From: Bacteroidota bacterium
GTDB taxonomy: Bacteria > Bacteroidota > Bacteroidia > J057
Length of the DNA: 6,260 nt
Reading direction: 5' to 3'
NCBI GenBank assembly: GCA_004292985.1
Contig: RDXT01000288.1
Span: 1-6,260, forward strand
The notes under the pieces were generated by a model, which had not been told where the DNA came from, did no database searches, and saw only the letters and a program-made list of their open reading frames with translations. This document shows, one piece after another, positions 1 through 6,260 of this stretch. The position numbers and the translations under genes are program-made. Positions within the stretch are counted from its first letter, which is position 1; every line of letters begins with the position of its first letter.

Positions 1-705
1 CTGAGCAAGCTCGAAGCCCAGATCAGCGAAGCTGAAAACAACCGCCGCAACGCCGCCGCCTATGTCAATTTCCTGCTCAACCGCCCCCTCGACACGGCCA
101 TTCTGCCCGATAGCAGCCTCGATCAGCTTCCGGCAAGGGTGCTCGACCCTGGCACACCGGAGCAGCGCGAAGAGCTGGCCCAGATCCGCAGCTCACAGGA
201 CCTCCAGGGATTAAGTCTGCAATTAAACAAAGCCTATATCCTTCCTAAGGTCAATACCTTCGTGGACCTCGGTTCGCAGGGCTTTAACTTCGCCTTCGAT
301 GGCCCTTCGATGTACTATCTCGCGGGCCTTTCGCTGGAATGGAACCTGTTTTCGGGTATGCGCAACAAGTATAAAATCCAGCAGACACAGCTCGACCTCG
401 ACGCGACCCAGAAGCAGTTCGACTATGTGCAGGATCAGCTTTCGCTCCAGATTGCCACGCTGAACAACAGCCTGAACTCAGCCTACGCCATCTATCAGAG
501 CAACGAAAGCGAAGTAGCCGCCAACCGCCGTTACCTCAGCGACATGCAAAAGCGCTACCGCGAGAGCCAGGTCTCTTATATCGAGCTGCTCGATGCCCAG
601 ACGACCCTCACGCAATCGCTTCTCCAGCAGTCCATTTCCCGATTTACCCTCTGGATACAGCACGCCGAACTCGAACGCGCCAATGCCGGGTATCAGTTCC
701 GTTAA
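1..705 (+). CDS. TolC-family outer membrane efflux protein, C-terminal part (5' end outside window)
   Basis: This is the outer-membrane channel of a tripartite efflux system: it forms a trimeric beta-barrel with a long periplasmic alpha-helical tunnel through which the pump's substrate leaves the cell. The reading frame is open from the first base, giving 234 visible residues before the TAA at 703-705; family members usually have about 420-500, so roughly half is missing upstream. What is seen: a helical stretch running into a 'FLLNRPLD' segment near residues 25-32, typical of the end of the first outer-membrane efflux (OEP) repeat. An amphipathic beta segment follows around residues 75-105, then long Gln/Asn/Ala-rich helices, then the characteristic 'SYIELLDAQTTLTQSLLQ' motif near residues 180-197. 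The internal GTG at 139 is not a real start, because family-like sequence continues upstream of it. It is followed after 33 bp by the adaptor gene, so it is very likely in the same operon. The family is secure; the substrate is unknown. Confidence 0.9.
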   Translation: MSKLEAQISEAENNRRNAAAYVNFLLNRPLDTAILPDSSLDQLPARVLDPGTPEQREELAQIRSSQDLQGLSLQLNKAYILPKVNTFVDLGSQGFNFAFDGPSMYYLAGLSLEWNLFSGMRNKYKIQQTQLDLDATQKQFDYVQDQLSLQIATLNNSLNSAYAIYQSNESEVAANRRYLSDMQKRYRESQVSYIELLDAQTTLTQSLLQQSISRFTLWIQHAELERANAGYQFR

Positions 706-738
706 TCTCCTCACCGCCAACACTCCAATACTTGACAG

Positions 739-1773
739 ATGAAATACCTACCCTTTTTTGTCCTTCTGCTGCTTGCGGCCTGTGGCCAGAAAGAAGCCCC
801 TGCCGGAGAGCAGGAAAGCGACAACAGCCGCATTGCTGTAAAAACAGCCCCTGTAACCCGCCAGAGCATCGCTGCGCCGATCATCGCCTCGGGGCTCGTT
901 GCTTCTGATGAAGAAGCGCGTCTTTCTTTCAAAACCGGCGGCGTGATTCAGCGCCTGTATGTAAAAGAAGGCGACCGCGTGCGCAAAGGCCAGCTCCTGG
1001 CAGCGCTCAACCTCACCGAAATCAACGCCCAGGTGAGCCAGGCCAGCGAAGGGGTGAAAAAGTCAGAGCGCGACCTCGAACGGGTGAGCAACCTCTACCG
1101 CGACTCTGTAGCGACGCTGGAGCAGGTCCAAAATGCAACTACTGCGCTCAATGTGGCCCGACAGTCGCAGACCATTGCCCAATATAATCAGGGATTTTCG
1201 GAGATCCGGGCGCCTCGCGATGGCATTATCCTGCGCAAGCTGATGAACGAGGGCGAAATTACAGGCCCCGGCACCCCGGTGTTTTTCCTCAGCGCAGCAG
1301 GCCCCTCCGACTGGGTGGTGCGGGCAGGCCTGGCCGACAAAGACTGGGCACGCCTGCGCGAAGGCGATCCGGCGACCATAAGCCTCGATGCTTTTCCGGG
1401 CACGACCTTTCAGGCCAAAGTATCCAACCTCTCGCAGGGTGCCGATCCGATGTCGGGCCTGTATCAGGTGGAACTGAAACTGAGTCCGGCAGGCAAACCC
1501 TTCGCAGCAGGGCTTTTCGCTACCCTCAGCATTAGCCCCAGTGGTAAGCAAGACCTCTATTCCGTGCCTGTGGATGCGATTATCGAAGGGAATGGTTCTG
1601 ATGCCTATGTATTTGTGGCTGAAGGAGATAAGGCCCTGCGCCGCCCGGTGAAAGTGTCTTTTATCCAGAACAATGAAGCCCTGATTTATGAGGGATTAAG
1701 CGGGGTACAAAGTGTGATTACATCCGGCTCGGCCTATCTGACCGACGGCAGCGAAATTCTGGTAAAACCTTAA
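739..1773 (+). CDS. RND efflux periplasmic adaptor subunit (membrane fusion protein), lipoprotein
   Basis: This periplasmic adaptor links the inner-membrane RND permease to the TolC-like channel and is needed for pump assembly. The 344-residue protein starts with a short lipoprotein signal peptide: Lys2, a hydrophobic core, and the lipobox L-A-A-C with the acylated cysteine at residue 15, which fixes the ATG start. A biotinyl-lipoyl-like domain is split in the usual way. Its first half (about 62-90) contains 'GGVIQRLYVKEGDRVRKGQ'. A short alpha-helical hairpin follows (about 94-150, with 'LEQVQNATTALNVARQ'), and the second half (about 155-185) contains 'IRAPRDGIILRK'. A beta-barrel domain (about 190-265) and a membrane-proximal domain (about 270-344) complete the family order. 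The length is at the small end of the family, mainly because of the short hairpin. No Shine-Dalgarno sequence precedes the start. It lies 18 bp upstream of the permease gene, and the two should work as a pair. The HlyD/AcrA-type family is clear; the substrate cannot be deduced. Confidence 0.93.
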   Translation: MKYLPFFVLLLLAACGQKEAPAGEQESDNSRIAVKTAPVTRQSIAAPIIASGLVASDEEARLSFKTGGVIQRLYVKEGDRVRKGQLLAALNLTEINAQVSQASEGVKKSERDLERVSNLYRDSVATLEQVQNATTALNVARQSQTIAQYNQGFSEIRAPRDGIILRKLMNEGEITGPGTPVFFLSAAGPSDWVVRAGLADKDWARLREGDPATISLDAFPGTTFQAKVSNLSQGADPMSGLYQVELKLSPAGKPFAAGLFATLSISPSGKQDLYSVPVDAIIEGNGSDAYVFVAEGDKALRRPVKVSFIQNNEALIYEGLSGVQSVITSGSAYLTDGSEILVKP

Positions 1774-1791
1774 CTCCCAACCTATTACACG

Positions 1792-4700
1792 ATGAGAATT
1801 TCTGAATTTTCCGTCAAAAACTATCAGTTTACTCTGGTGGTTTTCCTGGGAGTGTTGTCGCTGGGTATTTTCTCTCTGCTGAATATGCCCCGTGGAGAAG
1901 ACCCCAACTTCGAAGCGCCGATCTTTGCGGTGGTCGCCATTTATCCGGGAGCGAGTCCGGCAGATGTGGAAGAACTGGTGGTGGACCCCATCGAGAAACG
2001 CCTGAGCGAGCTTGAAGACATTGACAAGATTATTACGAACGTATCGGATGGTCTGGCGCTGTTTCGGGTAGAGTTTAAATACGAAAGCGATGCGGATGAC
2101 AAATACCAGGAGGTGCTGCGCGAGATCAATGCTCTGCGGAGCGAACTTCCGGAGGACCTGTACAAGCTGGAAATTAATCCCTTTTCGCCCAGTGATGTTA
2201 ATATTTTCCAGTTTGCATTGGTGAGTGAAAATGCGCCTTATTCCCGGCTGGAAGAGCAGGCCGAGCAATTGGGAGAGCAATTAGAGAAAATCCGGAGCCT
2301 CAAAAATGTGGAAGCGCAGGGGTTTCCGGAGCGGGAACTGCGCATCGAGCTGAACTTAGACAAGATGGCCCAGGCCCGGATTCCGGTTTCGCGGGTGCTG
2401 GGCGCGCTCCAGAGCGAAAATGTGAACATCCCCGGCGGCAGTATAGATGCAGGCACCAAAAAGTTTAACGTAAAAACCACCGGAAGTTATGAGTCGGTAG
2501 AGGAGGTAAAAAACACCATCGTGGCCTCCACAGGTTTGCAGGTCATTTACCTCCGCGATATCGCCGATATCCGGATGGACTATGTGGACCAGAAGTACAT
2601 CACCCGGATCAACGGCCACCGGGCTGTGTTTGTAACGGCGAGCCTGAAACCCGATGAAAACATCACACAGGCACGCGAGGTGGTGCTTCCGGTGGTGGAG
2701 TCCTTCAAAAAAGGCCTTCCCTCCAATATGGATTTTATCACCGTATTTGACCAGGGAGAAAGTGTGTCGCGGCGGCTGAACCGTTTTGCCAAAGACTTTA
2801 CCATCGCTATCCTGCTGGTACTCATTACCTTACTCCCGCTGGGGCAGCGTGCTTCGGTGGTGGTGATGATATCCATTCCGCTTTCGCTCGCCATTGGTCT
2901 GACCCTGCTCAATTTACTCGGCTATACCATCAACCAGCTTTCGATTGTGGGCATGATTGTGGCGCTGGGTATCCTGGTGGACGACAGCATTGTGGTGGTC
3001 GAAAACATCGAGCGATACCTCCGCGAGGGCCAGTCCCGCCGCGACGCCGCGATCAACGCCACCAAACAGATCGGACTGGCGGTGGTAGGCTGCACAGCGA
3101 CCCTGATTTTTGCCTTTCTGCCCCTGGCCTTTTTGCCTGAAGCCTCCGGCGACTTTATCCGCAGCCTGCCGATGGCAGTGATTACGACCGTACTGGCCTC
3201 GATGGTCGTGTCGCTCACAATTGTGCCCTTCCTCTCCAGCCGCCTGCTGAAGGAGCACCAGGGCGAAGGCAATATTTTCCTCCGCGCCCTCAAGCGCCTG
3301 ATCTCCGGCACCTACAGCCGTCTGCTCGACCGCGCACTCACCCGCCCGGTGATTACGCTGGTCATTTCCTTTCTCATCTTTGGCGCATGCCTGACCCTGA
3401 TTCCTTCGGTAGGATTCAGTCTCTTTCCCCGTTCCGACAAGCCTATGTTTGTCATCAATATCGAAACACCCGCGGGCAGCAACATCGAGGAGACCAACCG
3501 GATCGTGCGTGAAGTGGAAGCCGCGCTTGCAGAGAAAAAAGAAATCCGCAGCTATGCCTCTAACGTCGGAAAAGGTAATCCGCGCATCTACTACAATGTG
3601 TTTCAGCAAAATGAAACCGAAAACTACGGACAGATTTTTGTGCAGCTCTACAGTGAAGAAACGGGTGAAAAGGTTGCGTTTATTGATGAGTTGCGGGCAG
3701 AGTTCCGGCAATACCCCAATGCGGTCATTTCTGTAAAAGACTTCGAGCAAGGCCCTCCGGTCGAAGCGCCGCTGGTGTACCGCATCTTCAGCGAGGACCT
3801 CGACACGCTGCGCAAGCTTTCTTTTGAAATCGAGCAAATGGTCGCGGAGACTGAAGGCACCATTTATGTGGACAACCCCCTCCGCAGCCAGCCAACCGAC
3901 CTGAAAGTCGCCGTAAACAAAGACAAAGCAGGTCTGAGCGGGGTACTTTCGAGCGAAATTGACAGGACCATTCGCCTGGGCATCGCCGGACTGGAGATCG
4001 GGAAATTCCGCGAAGGAAACGGCGACGAGTTTCCGATCAATGTGAGCCTCTCGCATGAAGAAGCCGGAGCAGGCACAGAGGTATTTAACCGCCTCTATGT
4101 CAGCAATGTAAATGGCACCCCCCTACCCCTGCGTCAGGTGGCAGACATCACATTTGAGTCTTCGCCCAACCAGATCCGCCACTACGACCGGGAGCGTTAC
4201 ACCACGATTTCTGCCTATTCCAAAAGTGGCTATCTGACCTCGGAGGTAAATGCACAAATCGAGCAAAAACTGGCCCGTTTCGACTTTCCGCAAGGCAGCC
4301 GCTACGTAATCGCCGGTGAAGTGGAGAGCCGCGAAAGGAGTTTTGGAGGTCTGGGAACCATTATTCTGATTACCGCTTTCGGGTTTATCGGTATCCTGGT
4401 GCTGGAATTTAAGACGTTTAAGAGTACGCTGATTGTGCTTTCGGTGATTCCGCTGGGGGTCATCGGCGCCATTCTGATGCTCTGGGTTACGGGTGAAACC
4501 TTCTCTTTCACCGCAGTGATCGGCCTGATTGCACTGGTGGGAATCGAGGTCAAAAACTCGATTTTGCTGGTGGACTTTACCAACCAGCTCCGTGAGCAGG
4601 GGATGCCGCTGGAAGAGGCCATCCGCGAAGCGGGCGAGGTTCGCTTTGTGCCGATTGTGCTCACGTCCCTCACAGCCATCGGGGGTCTGATCCCGCTGGT

Positions 4701-4830
4701 AATCGAGTACAGCCCGCTGTATTCGCCGCTGGCGCTGGTTTTGATCGGCGGTCTGATCAGCTCTACGCTGCTCTCCCGTCTGGTTACGCCGGTTATGTAT
4801 AAGCTGCTGCCTCCTGCGATTGAGGCATAA
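1792..4830 (+). CDS. RND-family efflux permease (AcrB-like, HAE type)
   Basis: This is the inner-membrane proton/substrate antiporter of the tripartite pump; it works as a trimer. The 1012-residue protein is full length for the family (about 1000-1050) and has the expected 12 membrane segments in two halves: TM1 at about 10-31, TM2-TM6 within about 335-484, TM7 at about 520-540, and TM8-TM12 within about 852-1003. Two large periplasmic loops (about 32-334 and 541-851) form the porter and docking domains. In TM4, 'GILVDDSIVVVENIER' carries the double aspartate D397/D398 of the proton relay. In TM10, 'VGIEVKNSILLVDF' carries K921. 'RFVPIVLTSL' in TM11 supplies R951 and T958, which I align from memory with AcrB R971 and T978. 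The complete relay implies an active pump. The DD pair separates it from heavy-metal (CusA/CzcA-type) exporters, so drugs, lipids, dyes or other amphiphiles are likelier substrates. An 18-bp gap to the adaptor gene and a terminator just after the stop make it the last operon gene. Confidence 0.95.
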   Translation: MRISEFSVKNYQFTLVVFLGVLSLGIFSLLNMPRGEDPNFEAPIFAVVAIYPGASPADVEELVVDPIEKRLSELEDIDKIITNVSDGLALFRVEFKYESDADDKYQEVLREINALRSELPEDLYKLEINPFSPSDVNIFQFALVSENAPYSRLEEQAEQLGEQLEKIRSLKNVEAQGFPERELRIELNLDKMAQARIPVSRVLGALQSENVNIPGGSIDAGTKKFNVKTTGSYESVEEVKNTIVASTGLQVIYLRDIADIRMDYVDQKYITRINGHRAVFVTASLKPDENITQAREVVLPVVESFKKGLPSNMDFITVFDQGESVSRRLNRFAKDFTIAILLVLITLLPLGQRASVVVMISIPLSLAIGLTLLNLLGYTINQLSIVGMIVALGILVDDSIVVVENIERYLREGQSRRDAAINATKQIGLAVVGCTATLIFAFLPLAFLPEASGDFIRSLPMAVITTVLASMVVSLTIVPFLSSRLLKEHQGEGNIFLRALKRLISGTYSRLLDRALTRPVITLVISFLIFGACLTLIPSVGFSLFPRSDKPMFVINIETPAGSNIEETNRIVREVEAALAEKKEIRSYASNVGKGNPRIYYNVFQQNETENYGQIFVQLYSEETGEKVAFIDELRAEFRQYPNAVISVKDFEQGPPVEAPLVYRIFSEDLDTLRKLSFEIEQMVAETEGTIYVDNPLRSQPTDLKVAVNKDKAGLSGVLSSEIDRTIRLGIAGLEIGKFREGNGDEFPINVSLSHEEAGAGTEVFNRLYVSNVNGTPLPLRQVADITFESSPNQIRHYDRERYTTISAYSKSGYLTSEVNAQIEQKLARFDFPQGSRYVIAGEVESRERSFGGLGTIILITAFGFIGILVLEFKTFKSTLIVLSVIPLGVIGAILMLWVTGETFSFTAVIGLIALVGIEVKNSILLVDFTNQLREQGMPLEEAIREAGEVRFVPIVLTSLTAIGGLIPLVIEYSPLYSPLALVLIGGLISSTLLSRLVTPVMYKLLPPAIEA

Positions 4831-4851
4831 CAGATTGATTATTAATAACAT

Positions 4852-4889
4852 AAGCTGCCTGTGGCTATGTGCTGCAGGCAGCTTTTTTT
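4852..4889 (+). terminator. Rho-independent terminator of the efflux operon
   Basis: A perfect 10-bp stem (AAGCTGCCTG at 4852-4861 with CAGGCAGCTT at 4875-4884) can be extended inward by four pairs, two of them G-U, to leave a five-base loop. The second arm runs into a run of seven T (4883-4889). It lies 21 bp after the permease stop, the expected place for the operon's end. On the minus strand the hairpin is followed only by a broken T-rich stretch (ATGTTATTAATAATC), so it could at best weakly stop transcription from the convergent antitoxin gene. Confidence 0.9.
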
Positions 4890-4903
4890 GTGAGTAACGA
4901 TTC

Positions 4904-5098
4904 TTATGGATTCATTCTTAAATCGTTCAAATCCCCTTCCCAGGTAAGCTTCCCTTTCAGGTCGTGCAGGGCTTTTTGACTCAGCATCTGAACATATAGT
5001 TTCAAAGCCTCTTCTACAACTTCCTGTTTTGTATTCAGGCCGCTCATTTTCAAGGCTTTATCCATCAACTGGGTGTCGAGCACAATATTTGCACGCAT
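4904..5098 (-). CDS. VapB-family type II antitoxin, apparently without a VapC partner
   Basis: This 64-residue protein has the layout of the VapB antitoxin family (DUF2191 group). It opens with 'MRANIVLDTQLMDKALKMSG', a beta strand followed by a helix as in ribbon-helix-helix DNA-binding domains. Next comes 'TKQEVVEEALKLYVQ' (about 23-37), the second helix that is strongly conserved in the family. The short C-terminal tail with 'LKGKLTWEGDLNDLR' is the type that normally wraps around and inhibits the VapC PIN-domain RNase. Such antitoxins usually bind their own promoter. Normally vapC overlaps or directly follows vapB; here the stop codon is 15 bp from the T-run of the opposing terminator and 73 bp from the permease gene, so there is no room for the toxin (about 130 residues), and no PIN-like remnant is visible. 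GC content is about 43% by hand count, lower than the neighbours. The start has no Shine-Dalgarno sequence but a good Bacteroidota -7 box upstream. Family call is firm; whether it still acts as an antitoxin is open. Confidence 0.85.
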   Translation of the reverse strand: MRANIVLDTQLMDKALKMSGLNTKQEVVEEALKLYVQMLSQKALHDLKGKLTWEGDLNDLRMNP

Positions 5099-5117
5099 GG
5101 GTGTTGTTCTTTTTATG

Positions 5118-5125
5118 CAAATATA
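5118..5125 (-). promoter_or_regulatory. Bacteroidota-type -7 promoter box of the antitoxin gene
   Basis: Read on the minus strand the sequence is TATATTTG, an exact match to the TAnnTTTG -7 consensus known for Bacteroidota housekeeping sigma factors. It ends 19 bp before the antitoxin ATG, which would place transcription start around 5110-5113 and leave a leader of roughly 12-15 bases. No clear TTTG -33 box is found at the usual spacing. The -33 region instead contains a small inverted repeat, CCCT(N5)AGGG, at 5145-5157, which could be an operator but is too short to be sure. Confidence 0.5.
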
Positions 5126-5171
5126 TCAAATCAGGAAATGATGTCCCTTTTATAGGGTGACGTATCTCTCC

Positions 5172-5191
5172 GGGCGGCCTGCCGGCCGCCC
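5172..5191. repeat. GC-rich palindrome, REP-like
   Basis: GGGCGGCC (5172-5179) and GGCCGCCC (5184-5191) form a perfect 8-bp all-GC stem around a four-base TGCC loop. It is followed on the plus strand by CTACAAAA. No T-run follows it on either strand, so it is not a good terminator on its own. Its arms closely resemble those of the neighbouring palindrome (GGGCGGCC versus GGGCGACC at 5206-5213), 34 bp away, which suggests two units of a dispersed intergenic repeat. Copy number elsewhere in the genome cannot be seen from this window. Confidence 0.5.
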
Positions 5192-5193
5192 CT

Positions 5194-5228
5194 ACAAAAG
5201 CAACAGGGCGACCCATCGGATCGCCCTG
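5194..5228 (-). terminator. Probable rho-independent terminator of the helicase gene
   Basis: On the minus strand, 23 bp after the helicase stop, CAGGGCGA and TCGCCCTG (5221-5228 and 5204-5211) form a perfect 8-bp GC-rich stem around a nine-base loop. It is followed by TTGCTTTTGT, a slightly interrupted T tract. The position and the direction of the T tract fit termination of the helicase transcript. The same hairpin also resembles the adjacent palindrome, so it may be a repeat unit taken over as a terminator. Confidence 0.65.
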
Positions 5229-5237
5229 CGCATATCA

Positions 5238-5254
5238 TGATCTGTGTCAGATCA
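5238..5254 (-). other. Small hairpin overlapping the helicase stop codon
   Basis: TGATCTG (5238-5244) and CAGATCA (5248-5254) form a perfect 7-bp inverted repeat with a three-base TGT loop. It covers the helicase TGA stop (5252-5254). It would sit at the 3' end of the mRNA, just ahead of the terminator hairpin, and might add to 3'-end stability. A 7-bp palindrome can also arise by chance, so function is uncertain. Confidence 0.3.
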
Positions 5255-6260
5255 ATACTTTTTCCTTGGACGGCGGGAATCGCCGCCTGCGTACTCGGCT
5301 ACCGGAGCCGTGCGGATCCGCTGCGATGGCGAGGCATCGTCTATGCGAATCGAGCGGCCATTGTGGCGGGTATCCAAGAACGCAGATTTTACCACAGGTA
5401 CAGCGTCTTCGGAAATACCGACAAAGGAAAAGGAGTGACCCAGTTCGATTTTGCCGATCGCAGCACCGGGGATACCGGCAGTGCGGGTGATCAGGCCCAG
5501 GATATCTCCTTTGCCCATCCCATCCATTTCACCTACGCTGATAAAGAGGCGTTTCATCAGACCATCGCTGCGGTCGCCTCTTTCCACTCTGTCGCGGGAG
5601 CCTCTGTCACGCACATTCCCTTCCCGCTCGCGGAAGCTGGTGTTCCGGGCGCTGCGGTGTTCGGGGATGTTGAGATCAGGTGCCTGCGCATAGGCAGTGA
5701 GGAAGCGGGAGAGATCACGACCCGCCAGACGACGGATAATGTCTTCTTTGCTCAGGTCTGCGAGTTCTTCATACAAGGTGGGCAGCAGGGCATCGAGTTG
5801 CGCTTCGGCAGGCTCGGTTCCTTTCAGCTCCTCTACCCAGTTGTTGATCTGCTGGGTGCAGATTTCCTTACCGTTGGGGATCTGTGTGCGGATCATCTCG
5901 GCACGGATCATCCTTCCCAGTTGCTGCATACGTCCTGTATCGCGGGGAGAGATGATGCTGATAGACATACCTGACTTGCCTGCACGTCCGGTGCGTCCAC
6001 TTCTGTGGGTGTACACCTCCATGTCATCGGGCAGGCCAAAGTGGATCACGTGAGAGATGTCGCTGACATCAATACCCCTTGCAGCAACGTCAGTAGCGAT
6101 GAGCAGCTGAAGTTCGCGGCGGCGGAAGCTATCCATGACCCGGTCGCGGTCTTTCTGGGAAAGATCGCCATGCAGGGCATCGGAGCGGTATCCATCGCGT
6201 CCGAGCTGTTCGGCCAGGTCGCGGGTTTCATTTCGGGTACGACAGAAGATCAGACCAAAG
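5252..6260 (-). CDS. DEAD-box RNA helicase with DbpA-type RNA-binding domain, C-terminal part (5' end outside window)
   Basis: This is an ATP-dependent RNA helicase of the DEAD-box type, related to DeaD/CsdA and DbpA, which remodel structured RNA during ribosome assembly and cold growth. The frame stays open to the window edge, giving 335 visible residues; the N-terminal RecA domain (Walker A, DEAD and SAT motifs) lies beyond 6260. Visible residues show the second RecA domain: 'LIFCRTRNETRDLAEQL' (3-19), 'ALHGDLSQKDRDRV' (28-41), motif V 'ATDVAARGID' (55-64) and motif VI 'HRSGRTGRAG' (85-94) with its nucleotide-contacting arginines. A helical extension follows (about 110-190), then a charged linker rich in Arg, Asp and Gly ('RDRGSRDRVERGDRSDG', about 217-233), then a DbpA-like RNA-binding domain (about 235-308, with 'KRLFISVGEMDGMGKGDI') and a basic tail ending in RKKY. 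The methionine at 6136-6134 is internal, not the start. The C-terminus ends at TGA 5252-5254, followed by a terminator. The family is certain; the exact paralogue is not. Confidence 0.93.
   Translation of the reverse strand, partial: FGLIFCRTRNETRDLAEQLGRDGYRSDALHGDLSQKDRDRVMDSFRRRELQLLIATDVAARGIDVSDISHVIHFGLPDDMEVYTHRSGRTGRAGKSGMSISIISPRDTGRMQQLGRMIRAEMIRTQIPNGKEICTQQINNWVEELKGTEPAEAQLDALLPTLYEELADLSKEDIIRRLAGRDLSRFLTAYAQAPDLNIPEHRSARNTSFREREGNVRDRGSRDRVERGDRSDGLMKRLFISVGEMDGMGKGDILGLITRTAGIPGAAIGKIELGHSFSFVGISEDAVPVVKSAFLDTRHNGRSIRIDDASPSQRIRTAPVAEYAGGDSRRPRKKY

Noticed and set aside
139..705. Channel protein starting at the GTG at 139
   Set aside because: The same frame is open from base 1 and encodes conserved TolC-family sequence before the GTG, so the gene is cut by the window rather than truncated.
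2914..4056. Long minus-strand open frame (380 codons) opposite the RND permease gene
   Set aside because: It lies entirely inside a clear permease gene and its translation shows no recognisable domain, with His/Gln/Arg-rich composition typical of the complement of a GC-rich coding strand.
4839..4848. Palindrome TTATTAATAA right after the permease stop
   Set aside because: Short AT-only palindromes are expected by chance in AT-rich spacers, and nothing else supports a binding site here.
4123..4851. Minus-strand open frame of 242 codons overlapping the end of the permease gene and the terminator
   Set aside because: The translation is Arg/Gln/Asn-rich with no domain, and it would begin at the terminator hairpin; it was considered as a possible antitoxin partner but has no PIN-domain features.
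5099..5251. Possible CRISPR repeat, tRNA or small RNA gene in the longest gene-free stretch
   Set aside because: There are only two related palindromes without regular spacers, no cloverleaf, and the only T-tract terminator fits the helicase transcript.
5237..5974. Plus-strand open frame of 245 codons opposite the helicase gene
   Set aside because: The minus strand here encodes unmistakable helicase motifs V and VI and a DbpA-like domain; the plus-strand product has no family features and begins in the intergenic hairpin.
5252..6136. Helicase as a shortened gene starting at the ATG at 6136-6134
   Set aside because: The frame continues without a stop to the window edge and encodes family-typical helicase sequence ('LIFCRTRNETRDLAEQL', 'ALHGDLSQKD') upstream of that methionine, so it is simply cut by the window.

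Overview
The window looks like a piece of a moderately GC-rich (roughly 55%) Bacteroidota chromosome. Three signs point there. The gene starts lack Shine-Dalgarno sequences; the upstream regions of all three visible starts have no GGAGG-like motif. The only clear promoter element is a TAnnTTTG-type -7 box in front of the small minus-strand gene. The gene families (a Bacteroidota-style lipoprotein adaptor plus RND pump, and a DEAD-box helicase with a DbpA-type RNA-binding domain) are common in that phylum. The sequence alone does not allow a reliable genus call.

Positions 1-4830 (plus strand) hold a compact tripartite efflux operon in the order outer-membrane channel (TolC family, 5' end outside the window), periplasmic adaptor lipoprotein, and inner-membrane RND permease. 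The genes are 33 and 18 bp apart, so they are probably co-transcribed, and a strong hairpin plus T-run directly after the permease gene closes the unit. Together the three proteins would span the envelope and use the proton gradient to expel small molecules. The permease carries the double aspartate of the hydrophobic/amphiphilic-exporter (HAE) type rather than the metal-exporter signature, but the substrate cannot be read from the sequence. No regulator is visible; if one exists it lies upstream of the window.

Positions 4904-5098 (minus strand) hold a small VapB-family antitoxin gene with no VapC toxin next to it. It is convergent with the efflux operon and noticeably more AT-rich (about 43% GC by hand count) than its surroundings. 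Its promoter region contains a good -7 box.

Positions 5099-5251 are the longest gene-free stretch (153 bp). It contains the antitoxin promoter, then two related GC-rich palindromes. The one nearer the helicase works as a plausible terminator for it; the other looks like a REP-type dispersed element.

Positions 5252-6260 (minus strand) encode the C-terminal half of a DEAD-box RNA helicase, entering from beyond the right edge. No RNA genes, insertion sequences, CRISPR arrays or origins were seen. No new multi-gene system is evident; the most unusual item is the solitary antitoxin beside tandem palindromes.
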